NCBI GenBank assembly: GCA_019775845.1
Contig: JADQAV010000022.1
Coordinates: 820,830 to 884,829 of the forward strand
Origin: Myrmaecium sp. VS I D KN 1
Lineage: Eukaryota; Ascomycota; Dothideomycetes; Valsariales; Valsariaceae
DNA: 64,000 bases
Direction: 5' to 3'
How positions within the stretch are numbered: position 1 is the stretch's first letter; each line of letters starts with the position of its first letter. Both the position numbers and the translations under genes were made by a program. The notes under the pieces were generated by a model. It was not told the DNA's origin. It worked only from the letters and a program-made list of their open reading frames with translations, and ran no database searches. Positions 10,418-20,445 of the stretch are shown here, in pieces.

Positions 10418-12870
10418 TCATCTCCGAGATCTTGTAGTCCTTGAAGGGGCCTGCATAGGCTCAAAAGCGTCGCTATCATCAGAAATCTCGTCGTCACTCT
10501 AGAACGATTGTTAGTCATCGGATTGAAATGGCTACTTGAGTACTAGACGCTTACCGGTTGTTGTGCCTTTCTTCCTCGTCCGCCAGTTGCGCCACGCTGA
10601 GTAGATGGCTGAGAGAAACTAAGTGTGGTCTGTCGAGTCGTAGCGGCACGAGCCGGCGGTTTCTTGGCCGGAGATTTAGCTCTCGTAGTTCTTGTAGTCG
10701 GTCTCCGAGGAGGAACACTGTCTTGAGAAACGAAAAGGCCCTCTTCCTCTTCATCATCCTCGTCGATCATGATAACATCATCGTCTTCGTCGATCTCATC
10801 CTCCTCTTCTACTACCTTTTTCCGACCTCTACCAGAAGTCTTCGCTGCGGGCGCCTTCTTGGTAGCAGCAGGCTTACGAGTTGTAGCTGGTGGTTTTCTC
10901 GTTGTTGCTGCGGCCTTGCCACGTCCACAAGCAGACGTAGGCTTAGAGGTGGTAGATGGTACATCCTCTTCTTCGCTTTCGCCTTCAGAGCGCAACAGTG
11001 CCCCGGTCGAATCCTCCCAGTGGCCTTCTAAGTCCGACTCCCAGTTGTCGGGCTTGGGTTTGTATCGTGTTCTCGTCCTCTTCAACTGGCCCGCAGCGAA
11101 AAGTTCCTCCAACTTTGTGCGATATTGTTCCATCGCTTGTGTGATGTCTTTCTCATCCAGCTCATCGCTTTGCAAAAGGTGCTTCATCTGCTTCGACAGG
11201 CTGTTGTTGACGAACTCTTCTATGGTATGTTTGTCGTCCTTATCCACGAAGTTGCTCACTGCTTCTCCAAATGACTTTTGCGGGAGGATCGTAAGCGATT
11301 GGGCCGTTAAGAACTCTCGTACCAATTTCTCTACTTTGACGTTGTCGATGCTCATCTGGGCAAGTACCGACTCTTCTGGAAGCTCGGCATTATCTTTCAG
11401 CGTTTTCTTCGCGTTTGCTTTCTTGCGGTAGAATTGGACAACATCATTGACGTTCGCGACTTTGCCCACAAACCGGTTGGAGAATCTTTGAGGGTTTTCA
11501 CAGTCGAAACGGCCACCCTCCGGGGCACTATATTCCACGCGCAGACGAATTAATGGCAAAGGAGGTTCCTCGTCCAGACTGGACTCGTCCTGGGTTTCAA
11601 GCCATTTCGCCTTAGCTTCTGCGATCAGTTCTTCCACTATTTCCATAAGGAATCTTGTGATTTTTATACGGTTGTCGTCATGTCTCCAGACGCCTTTTAG
11701 TGCGCGTTCCTCGGCCAATACAATCTCTTTCATCACGAAGGGTCGGACGGTTTTAAGTTTGATTGGCTCATGCGTAAACTCCTTACCAGTCACGCTTAAA
11801 ATGGTAACATGTTTTGTCTCGGCTTCTCCGGGCATGAGTGAGGTTGCGACCGAGGAGCCAGGCTGTATAACCTGGAAACCCGCTTGAGGATTGACTTCAG
11901 GCTGGATTCTGCATTCATGCTCATGGCCCCAGATGACCAAATCCATAAAGCCAGGCAAGAAATGTTCCGGCAAATAACCGGTATTTGTATACGCATGGCT
12001 ATACACCAGTCAGTAAGCATGCTTTGCAGAAGGGGAGGGATACTTGCTGGTTTTGATGCACGCTCATAATGTTAAACCACTCACTCTTATGGGTGCTAGG
12101 CGAGAAAAACTTCACCTTACCATCCCTGAAGGTCCTGAACAGTCTCTCGTCCCTGACGTTACTCATGCCGTAGAGTGCTAGTTTAGTCCGGCCTTTCTGC
12201 AAAAGCACGGGCTTGATAATGATGTTGTCTGACTCGGGGGTTCGCCCGTAGTAATTGAGCAAACCGGCGACTTGCAGCAAGTCCAATGCTGCTAGATGGC
12301 CTTCCTGGCCTGCGTGAGCATAAAGAACTGTTCGGTAAGGAGGGCGCACCTACTCCGGACGGGTCATCATGGTTCCCGTGAATTGAGAAAACTGGTATAG
12401 CAACGTTGAGGTTCGGGTCTTCATAATTCACCTCGTTAAATGCTCTGAAAGAGTGTCAGCGGACCTGGGACACAACCCAGGCTTGTCAAACGCACCCTTG
12501 AAAGACCTCGCTCGCATCGTTCAGCATCTCCAGCTCGCAAGGCTTGTCTCCGAAGCAGTTCATGCGCAAGCTGCGCATCACTTGATACATGCTCTTGCGT
12601 GAGGGCTTGTTCTCGTGGAACAGATCGCCAGCCAGCAGTACCATGTCGACATCCCGCTCCTTCGCCAGACACATTATCTCGTGGAACGTCTTCCAGCTGT
12701 CGTCGCCGCGGATGGGGTCCCGCTCATTGTAACCCACATGGTTGTCAGTCGCGACCAGTATACGAATCGTGTCTGCATCTATACTCGACTTGCACGTTAG
12801 CACTGATCCGCGTCCCAGATAGATGCATGCTAGTGCCCATGAGCTTTCACCAACCTGATACGACCGACAT
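10418..12870 (-). CDS. mre11: double-strand break repair nuclease Mre11
   Basis: Mre11 is the Mn-dependent nuclease of the MRN/MRX complex that resects DNA breaks with Rad50 and Nbs1/Xrs2. Exons: 12851..12870 (start, tentative), 12496..12783, 12354..12444, 12048..12304, 10555..11998, 10418..10498; 726 aa, as expected for fungal Mre11. Phosphoesterase motifs appear in order: [49 protein letters not shown] and VIWGHEHEC. The C-terminal region is acidic and Lys/Arg/Pro-rich with GRGRK-type DNA-binding stretches, ending in a 26-residue acidic/basic last exon. Intron 4 (11999..12047, 49 bp) uses a GC donor (GCAAGT); only this choice gives HQNHHAY in frame. The first intron is ambiguous: the acceptor may be at 12784 or 12789. 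Neurospora orthologue: mus-23. Divergent from rsm19 across a 345-bp promoter. Confidence 0.95.
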
Positions 12871-13215
12871 CGTAGGAATGGCCGGGCCCCGGGAAGCACC
12901 AGTCGAAGGGAAACGGTGAGACTAGGCGACTAGGTTCAAAAGGAAGCCGGGAGAACTTCACCGGAGTTCTTCGTGCCTAACTTAAATAATTTAGTACCTC
13001 AAAAGGTGACCATTTCCGGTTGTCGAGCACGACGCGCTCTGCAGCCTAGAGCTCGGACAACGAACGGTCTCCCCCGCGGGGACGGATGCTCGTGATCACG
13101 TGATCCGATCTTTTGAGATTTGGGCGGGATGGGGTGAATCGGCGAACGACGAACGTCCCCCACAACTCCGCCGACCACCTCCGTTCCAGGACATCCGGTA
13201 CCACCAGCAGGAGTC
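12871..13215. promoter_or_regulatory. shared mre11 / rsm19 divergent promoter
   Basis: The two start codons lie 345 bp apart on opposite strands. Near the middle sits a 12-bp perfect palindrome (13094..13105) containing an E-box. Confidence 0.6.
13094..13105. promoter_or_regulatory. palindromic CACGTG E-box
   Basis: GATCACGTGATC is a perfect 12-bp palindrome with core TCACGTGA, the site type bound by bHLH factors of the Cbf1/Pho4 kind. It lies 111 bp upstream of the rsm19 start and 224 bp upstream of the mre11 start. Factor and effect are inferred. Confidence 0.6.
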
Positions 13216-13763
13216 ATGTTCCCCACCCGCATATTGCGAGCGCGCTCGGTCTGGAAGGGTACGTATGCCGTCTCGATTGTGCCAGCGCAATGAGCTAATC
13301 TCCTTCCCACAGGCCCGAACATCGTCCCGTAAGCTTTCCCGTCCCTCTCCCGGCGCATTGTGCTGGCTGCGCAGGCACCTCGTCCAGCGCTGACAGCATC
13401 GTCTTCCGCAAAGTCTTCCGATCGTCATTCCCAAGCCCGGCGAGCGCGCGCCGCCGATCAAGACCCAGGCACGCTCCGCGACTATCCTGCCTACCTTTGT
13501 GGGCTTGAAGTTCCAGGTCCATGACGGCAAGCGCTACATCGATGTGACGATAACTGAGGATATGGTGGGCCACAAGCTGGGGGAGTTTGCTGCGTAAGTC
13601 TTACTCTGAGGGATTCTTGCTCTGACCGGGTGGTGAGGAGGAACGGCAGAGCTATTTGGAAAGCCAGGGTTCCACGTCGAATGAACCGCAACTCAGCAGG
13701 ACTAACATTGAATACTTCAGGACACGGAGACCCTTCCAGTACAGGCAGACGAAGAACAGGTAG
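13216..13763 (+). CDS. rsm19: mitochondrial small ribosomal subunit protein uS19m
   Basis: uS19m sits in the head of the mitochondrial small ribosomal subunit. Exons: 13216..13258, 13313..13328, 13414..13593 and 13721..13763 (93 aa, near the yeast Rsm19 length). The joined protein begins [20 protein letters not shown], continues [60 protein letters not shown] and ends [14 protein letters not shown]: the S19 signature (SxWKGP, RSATILP, G.KF.V..GK, GHKLGEF). Exon 2 is only 16 nt, a true microexon. All junctions keep frame, with GCTGAC or CTAAC branch points. The protein is highly basic, as expected. Confidence 0.95.
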
Positions 13764-14167
13764 ACGACCGCGTGGGAGAGCGAGGCCGGGCGCTGGCAGA
13801 GGGGAAGATGCGCAGGCATTCAGATCTGTCTGTGTACGGGGTATCATGACATTGGGCGGCGTTTCTAAAATATTTACTGCTTACGATGCCTTCAAGTTGT
13901 TATAACAATTCTTTCTGATGATACAGGGTCAACGTAAGAGCCCCTATATCCAGCACTGCCGCTCCGTATTCCCGCAAAATCAACTCCCAGTATCGAAAAT
14001 GACAGTAGTGAATGGTGAGAATTTCGTATGAAAGGATGCCCAGATTTCCTTCCCGCCGAGACGCCGCGTATGTCGATTGCCCGCCCGAACCAAAACGCCT
14101 GCATAGTGAAACAATACCCAGCGCGACGCAATCTCGCCCAAAGCCCGCGGTCACGAGCCTCCACCGC
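13764..14167. other. intergenic: convergent 3' ends of rsm19 and taf10
   Basis: No feature recognised in this 404-bp stretch beyond probable 3' UTRs. Confidence 0.5.
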
Positions 14168-14937
14168 TCAACGGTAGAACTCTCCTCTCTTCACGTTGAC
14201 CCCGTACTCTCCCACGGCCATACCCAAATCTTCCATCGTCAAGACCGTCCGACCCTGGCTTCCACCCTGACCACCACCGCCATAGCCCGGCCGCTGCACG
14301 CCCAGATTGCTGGCCTTGCCCTGACCAGCGCCCTCCTTGCCTGCCTGCGCACCCGCTGCGCCAGCAGCTCCCGGAGGTGCTCCGGCCGCACCGCTCAAAC
14401 CGCCCATGGGGTTGTTACTCGTCGTGTTCGAGGAGCGGATGCGCGAGTACTGGTACGCATCGGCTGCGATGTCGGCGACGAACTTCTGCGTCGCTAGAGC
14501 CAAGAGCCGCGCGAGATGGAGCGGCGTTTGCGGTGGCGGCGGGAGACCGGCGAGGGTGAGGTAGTAGTTGGTGACCGCGTCGGGGATCTGGCGCAGTTTA
14601 GTAACCGTAGGGGTCACGTCATCGGACGGAGAGAACTCACGATGGGCGCATATTCGTCCATCTTTCCTAGGAATTCCCGTAGCGTTGCATCCTTCTTCAC
14701 CGGTATGGGCGCCTCAGGCTCGGGCGCGGTGTCCGGTAGACCGTTCGCGTTTGTGCGTTGCTCCATGCTGTCCTCTGCGGAAGTCTGGTTGTCCCCGGTC
14801 ATGGATGTATCTGCGGCGGTGGAGTTGCTGTTTTGGAGTTCGGCGTCGACCTGCGTGTCGAGCTCCTCTTCCTTGATCGGAGCATCTGCCTGCGCGGAGG
14901 GCTTTTCTGCTTGCGTGGGCGGTTGGGAGTCAGCCAT
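14168..14937 (-). CDS. taf10: TFIID/SAGA subunit TAF10
   Basis: TAF10 is a histone-fold subunit shared by TFIID and SAGA. Exons 14641..14937 and 14168..14587 give 238 aa. A disordered acidic/Gln-rich N-terminus ([19 protein letters not shown]...) leads to the histone fold: [14 protein letters not shown], then across the 53-bp intron [35 protein letters not shown], and finally [24 protein letters not shown] region at the C-terminus. An Ala/Gly-rich loop ([18 protein letters not shown]) interrupts the fold between helices, as usual in filamentous fungi. The start is the first ATG followed by the continuous acidic leader; an upstream in-frame extension to 15042 lacks conserved features. Confidence 0.95.
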
Positions 14938-15510
14938 GCTTACTACTGGTCCGGTTATGGCTTGCTCGGGTTGTCCGGATCGGGCGATTAGAATGTAACG
15001 AGGACAAAGGAATGAAACTTGGACGTAGCTTTGTACTATCAATGTGTCGCGCAGTGAGAGGTCGGGGCGGTAAAACCTCGGCTTAAAGGGTGCGGAGGCC
15101 GCAAGGCTTAAGCGTAGATCACAGCAACGACTTTAACTGGACTTCATACGAAAGAATATCTTAGACTCTGGTGCCGGGTTAGATGCGGCCTCGCGTAGTA
15201 AGTCGAGAGATCTAATGCCCACGATCCTATGAACATATGCTGCATATCGATAACAGTCTTCTTCTTGTGCGTAGACCTTAAACTGTAAGACGATGCCAAA
15301 CGAATCAAGTATCATTGGAATCAACCCACGATTTACACAATCAAAACCTTCACGCTGGTCTCAGAAATCAGAATCAGGCATCAACTTTGCCACACCTCCT
15401 TATCGTTGTCTAGCCATTATGTAGTGATTTCAAGCACTAACACAGGCCTGCTTTAATGGTCTACGTAGTTAAGCCATAACGTAGTATCGACAATTGCTTG
15501 CATCTAATCG
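14938..15510. other. intergenic: taf10 upstream, acetyltransferase downstream
   Basis: About 570 bp with no recognised feature. Confidence 0.5.
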
Positions 15511-16248
15511 CTAGACGTACGGAGTTGGTGTTGTGGTGAGTAGACAAATTGATGCCTGATTGTGACTTCTGAGACCAACGTGCTTCACCATCCACACCGC
15601 TGTCCCGAGTCTTCCGGGTGCCTTCTCATACACGTTCTCCTTCACGATCGTGAAACCAAATCTGCGATACACCTTCATCGCAACCTCGTTGTCCTTGTCT
15701 CCGCCCAGAACGAATTTGACCTCGCTCAAACCGTTGGCTTTCGCAAACGCTTCACCCCTCTCAATCACCGCATTCATTAGCACCTTCCCTAAACCCCTCC
15801 CCCGCGCGGAAGGATGCACCCAGAGGCCGCTAATGTAATAGTACGGAACACGACCAGGCGTTGGCTGCTCGTTGACCTCGAAGGCCGGCATGGGGGGGAC
15901 GGGATAGACGAAATCAAACTGTTCCGTGGGACCGTGGACGACGATCCAGCCGAGCCAGTCAGCCGCGATAGCATAGGAAGCGAGAGATTCATCGTCCGTC
16001 AGCACGGGAACTGCGCCATCGTGATGGTCGACCAGTACCACGGTGTTCGTTAAAGGATTGCTGAGACGTTTCTCCCACTCGATCCGCTTAAAGACCACTT
16101 CATCATCGTGCTTCGCGGCAAAGTGCCCGGCGGAGAGCTTCAGCGAGAGGAGCCGGAAAGATTTGTATTTGTCAAGTAGAGCAGTCCATGTTGTTTTGTC
16201 CGAGCATGAGTGTGGAAGCGTGATCAGATGGTGAAATTGAGAGGGCAT
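15511..16248 (-). CDS. GNAT-family N-acetyltransferase
   Basis: Single-exon gene, 245 aa. The acetyl-CoA-binding motif A is clear around residues 140-165: YYISGLWVHPSARGRGLGKV, with the R-x-x-G-x-G/A type element RGRGLG followed by LMNAVIERGEAFAKA. A later strand-helix segment (FVLGGDKDNEVAMKVYRRFGF) is typical motif B, with the tyrosine and arginine often seen after the fold's central cleft. The N-terminal ~100 residues are less typical and may set substrate choice. The acceptor substrate cannot be told from sequence: protein N-terminus, amine or small molecule are all possible. No signal peptide or membrane segment is seen. Confidence 0.85.
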   Translation of the reverse strand: MPSQFHHLITLPHSCSDKTTWTALLDKYKSFRLLSLKLSAGHFAAKHDDEVVFKRIEWEKRLSNPLTNTVVLVDHHDGAVPVLTDDESLASYAIAADWLGWIVVHGPTEQFDFVYPVPPMPAFEVNEQPTPGRVPYYYISGLWVHPSARGRGLGKVLMNAVIERGEAFAKANGLSEVKFVLGGDKDNEVAMKVYRRFGFTIVKENVYEKAPGRLGTAVWMVKHVGLRSHNQASICLLTTTPTPYV

Positions 16249-17161
16249 TTACGGATCGTCTTGCCTGCCGGCAACTCGACACTTCCGTTGAAATTACTAG
16301 TATATTCCCCGCATCGAACATAGCGGACGTTTGGTATCATCGTCTGTCTTATACATCCTGAAGGATCATGGATGAGTCAGCGAAACCCCTCTCGGGCTGA
16401 TTAGGAAGGTCGTATTGCTCAAGGCACGCCTTTGAAAGTGATCCCAGCGCACTGGATTTGGAGAGAGAAGAACCAAAAAAGGGCAAAAATGAAAAAAAAA
16501 AGAGCGAAAGGCAAAAACATACAGCAGCAGGGATTCGCTAATGGTCACCCACTTAACTACTAATCTGCCGGTAGGTTGCTTAACTTTGGAAGAGCGGACG
16601 GGGTTCCGTGTTCTCAACCTCCTATGGCCGTATGTGCTAGGACGAGTTAAATGTGAGTCTATAATGAGCAAACTGTGGCAGCCTTGAAATCGCAATTGGG
16701 CCAGCTCGCATTTCGGTGATACCCAAGTGCCGGCAGTCGGGCGGTAATACCAATGAAACGAAATGGTAACAACGGTACGTAGCTTTTTGTCAAGAGATAA
16801 ACAGGCTGCAAAGCGAATTGGCGGAAATAAATTGATTTTGCTTTGATGCTGTACAGGGTATTTGTAGCAAATAATCCAAGATTTCCTGGGCAAATTCGTT
16901 GAAATCTGCTCATACGATTGTTGTGACTTTTATTTGCGTTGTTAATACGCAGCAGCTGCGTGCAATCGTCTCCGCTCGAACGCGGCGGCGAAATCAGTAA
17001 GCTTCAATATCAACCAGCTCTCCACGATCGATGGGGACCTCTCCCGAGGCCCGAGAAGGTTGGTCTTCTCGGACGAAACAGATTGCTGTGGTTACACCGC
17101 ACCGAATCAAGCCGCTACCGGCAGAGCTTGTTCCTCGGCCTGGCAGGTGGGTGCGAGCAAC
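16249..17161. other. intergenic: acetyltransferase upstream, prefoldin downstream
   Basis: About 900 bp with no supported gene; a short A-rich tract lies near 16490-16510. Open frames here show no domain. Confidence 0.5.
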
Positions 17162-17999
17162 TCAGGATGCCGAAGCTGCTGAAGCTTGGGCAGCGGGTGC
17201 AGCGAGCATCTTCTGCCTCAAGACTACGAAACAGTTAGTAAGGTCCACATGAACTCGGCGGTGCCCACTGTCTCCCCGCCGGCCAGAATAATGACTCTTG
17301 TCCACACTCAAGTGTACGACTAGAACCATTGGCACAGGAAAGACGCAATTCACTTACCCTCCTCCACCACCCGTACAGTATTGGCCTTCCCCTGCACGAT
17401 CTGCTCGAGGTCTTTCAGGTTGGTCTCCAAATCCTTGACCTTGCGGTTGTAAAAATCGGTGGCATCCTTCAAGTTTTTCTCAACGTAGAAGCCGGTGCCA
17501 ACGTCGACGAGGACGTGGTTCGCGGAAGCGAGCTTGCCAGGGACGTAGAGCGAGGAGGTGAGAGGGACGAGCAACGGCTTGTCTACATGCAGAGAAAGTA
17601 ATCTGTTAGTAAAGATTATCTGTGATTGACCGCCGTCGGATATGAGAGGTGTGTCGGAGTATCGCGCAGGATGCGCGAGGATTCGATTGGGCTAGGAAGA
17701 CGCCCGGCGACCACGTACCGACGTTCTTCTCCGAAATGCCAGCGGCGATGGACTTCAAGCAGTCTTTGAATTTCAGCTGAGCATTTTTGAGTGACTGGAA
17801 CGAGGTGGTGAGGTGTTCAAGCTCCGTGTCAAGCTGCTTCTTGAGCTGCGACAGCTGCGGGGCACTGAGCGAGCCCAAGTCGACTGCGGGAGGTTGCGCG
17901 TTAGCATGAAGAGCGGTATTCCGGCGGAAACATGAGAAGCAAGTATATAGGGTAATGGCACTCACTCTGCTGGGCGCCTGGAGGAGGACCGGAAGCCAT
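17162..17999 (-). CDS. gim5: prefoldin subunit 5
   Basis: Prefoldin is the six-subunit jellyfish-shaped chaperone that hands unfolded actin and tubulin to the CCT chaperonin; subunit 5 is an alpha-type subunit. Exons 17966..17999, 17719..17883, 17358..17582 and 17162..17223 give 161 aa, the expected length. Residues 12-65 form the first coiled-coil helix (SAPQLSQLKKQLDTELEHLT). The central beta hairpin includes KPLLVPLTSSLYVPGKLASA and VLVDVGTGFYVEKNL. The second helix runs through DFYNRKVKDLETNLKDLEQI to VLRQKMLAA. The Ala/Ser-rich tail is usual. All introns are GT..AG and frame-preserving; the last has a CTAAC branch point. Divergent from the JmjC gene across about 200 bp. Confidence 0.95.
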
Positions 18000-18200
18000 C
18001 TTTAGCAGGGGGGGTGTTGCGGAGGGCGTTGGATGTAACGATCTCTCTCCCCCGCGGAGCTTCGCGCCGACGTTGAGCACAGAAAAACCATCGAGTCATG
18101 TCCGCACCTTTCAGCCCCATCGCCTGACATCGTGTTTTGCGAGGCTCTGAGTACTCCATCCACCTTCACCTCATGTTTAGAGGCTGTATGCCCTGCGGCC

Positions 18201-19163
18201 ATGTCACTCTCGCGCTTGCGGCCACACTTCAAGCCCATTCCCACCATCCCAAAGCCCTTCTGCCTCTCCGCCTTTCGCGACGGCTACTTCCACCCTGGCC
18301 TCCCCGTCCACCTGCCCGGTCACTTCACCACCTACCCGGCCATCTCCAGCTGGTTCCAACGACAGTCCAGTCCCAACTCACCCAAAGCGCGCACGATCCC
18401 TCCCTCCTCGCCATTGCACCAGCACGCCTCCCTACCCGTGCCCCTCGAAGTCACCATCCCCAAACCCGGCGCCCACGCCAACTCCTCCTTCCACCAGATC
18501 ACCGCCCCGCTCTCTCTCCTGCTCGACTACCTCAGCGGCACTATAGCCGACGGCGCTGGCCAAGCCACCACTTCCACCTCTCCTCCGCCTCACCTCTACC
18601 TCGCCCAGCTCTCCCTCGACGCCCTCCCGCGGCCGCTGCAGCACGACCTGCCTACGCCCGAGCTGGTGCGGGCCGCGGGGAAGGGTGACGTCTACGCCAC
18701 GTCCCTCTGGCTCGGCCGCGGTGCGTCCCACACCCCGCTGCACCGGGATCCCAATCCGAACCTGTTCCTGCAGCTCGCCGGGCGGAAGCGGGTCCGGCTG
18801 CTAAGACCGGAGGTCGGGGATGCCGTGTGGAGGGTTTCTAGGCAGGGTGGAGGCGGCAGTGCGGCAATCAGGGGGGAGGAGATGATGAAGGGGAGCAAGA
18901 TGGAAGGGGTGGAGGGGTGGGTTTGGGGGAACCAAGCCGGTACGGGGGTTGCTGATGTTGAGGGGAGTGCGGAGGGGGAAGTGGAGGGCTGGGAAGTTGA
19001 GGTTGAGAGCGGCGATGCACTTTTCATCCCGAAGGGGTGGTGGCATAGTGTCAGAGGGGTAGGGGACGGTGTTGTAGGTTCGGTAAGCAGCACATTATAC
19101 ATATCCTCTCTTGAACATTTTCGCTCTGCTAACCGTGTGCAGGCAAATTGGTGGTTCCGCTGA
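18201..19163 (+). CDS. JmjC/cupin-8 domain protein, putative Fe(II)/2-oxoglutarate oxygenase
   Basis: Exons 18201..19082 and 19143..19163 give 300 aa. The start is the first ATG of the conserved frame; an earlier frame extension begins with GTG. The C-terminal half carries the jelly-roll motifs: TSLWLGRGASHTPLHRDPN (HxD iron ligands in HRD), NLFLQLAGRKRVRLLRPE (ribose-phosphate/2OG-side strand) and DALFIPKGWWHSVRGVG with the second iron-binding histidine. A 60-bp intron joins VVGS to ANWWFR, matching the GS-x-NWWFR ending common in this family. A Gly/Glu-rich loop (about residues 215-265) interrupts the barrel. Relatives hydroxylate proteins or RNA; the substrate cannot be inferred. Confidence 0.88.
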   Translation: MSLSRLRPHFKPIPTIPKPFCLSAFRDGYFHPGLPVHLPGHFTTYPAISSWFQRQSSPNSPKARTIPPSSPLHQHASLPVPLEVTIPKPGAHANSSFHQITAPLSLLLDYLSGTIADGAGQATTSTSPPPHLYLAQLSLDALPRPLQHDLPTPELVRAAGKGDVYATSLWLGRGASHTPLHRDPNPNLFLQLAGRKRVRLLRPEVGDAVWRVSRQGGGGSAAIRGEEMMKGSKMEGVEGWVWGNQAGTGVADVEGSAEGEVEGWEVEVESGDALFIPKGWWHSVRGVGDGVVGSVSSTLYISSLEHFRSANRVQANWWFR

Positions 19164-20445
19164 ATCTTCTTTGTGCACGCACAACAGTCTACGACTGTGC
19201 AGGACTCGCTTTATCTCCATCGAATTGCTGCTAAAGTGCGAGCGCTGAAGCGGTTGAGTTGACTGACACTCAAAGCATCTCCAACACATTTCCAGAACTT
19301 TGGCGTCCACCATGCGGTATTTGACCTGTCAAAAGGAAGGCAACGAAGGCTTGCGCATGGCCTGCGGGTGATTTGTCCACCTTGGAAGCGTATTATGTGG
19401 AAGACACATGGGCCGTCTCGCAAAGGAGCTTGCTTGGTTGCACTACCGCACGTTCTTTGCGCGGTCGGTACTTGAAGGATGTGGGAGCGCGCTTGCTGTT
19501 GGGATGCAAGACAGGCGTCTAAGTGGTTCGGGGTCAAGGTACTTGAACAAGGCGCACTGCAACGACTTGAAGGGCATGAATGGGAACTCGGCTCGAAGAT
19601 GTCCGCTTATATATGCCTGGTATCTTCTCTTGTCGTATTGGCGAAGTAAATACGGCCCGGATAAGGGTATTTCGCTTGGTTCCAATGCTTCTGCTGGAAG
19701 CGTAGGCCCTCAACTAGGGGGACGTAGGATGTGAGGCAGTTGCCGATGAGGATGGCGATTCCGGCCCGGCCCTCGGAAACGGAGGTGAGGCTTGAAACGG
19801 ACGGTACAGCGTCATTGTGTATACCGTGCCGAGGGTGTGCCAAAGGCTCGTTTGCTTAAAGAGAGTGAGGCGAGGCTCTCGATGTGTCGTCGAGAGTAAG
19901 TTGATACGGGGGGTAAGGCTGGCAACGGTGGAACATAGTGCGGAATATGGAGTGAACAGAACTGCTCATCTCATTCCCAGAACCGCCTATATTCAGCCGG
20001 TAAAGCTGTTCTTAGACTTTGCTGACTGATGCTGCTGTTTGGCCCCTGTTCAGTAAGTACCTATATGAATATATAAATATATACGCCAGGTAAGTACTAG
20101 TAGGTATATTATATAAGTAAGCGATACAGGTCTGCAATCACAGTACTCACGCCAACGGTGGGGACTTCATCCCGTTCTCGTCGGATCGGTCCGTGACGAA
20201 CAATGCCTTGCGCGCACAGGAGGCATCGCCCAACCCGTATACGCAATTACCTACTCAATATAATTGTAAACGAGAAGTGGTAGTCTGCTGTTCACTACCT
20301 TCAAACACCAACCTCAGCTCTCTTAGCGAGGGCCCCGGTCAAACTTGGCCCCGGACCTGAACTACCTGGTACCTACTCCACATCCTCTCAGCCCGAGGAT
20401 GCGCAACTCCAGACACGAACAACGCTCTTCTATCAATTTATTACC
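19164..20445. other. intergenic: JmjC gene 3' side and Zn2Cys6 gene promoter
   Basis: About 1.3 kb without a supported gene. A TA-rich run at about 20060-20120 precedes the regulator gene. Confidence 0.5.
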
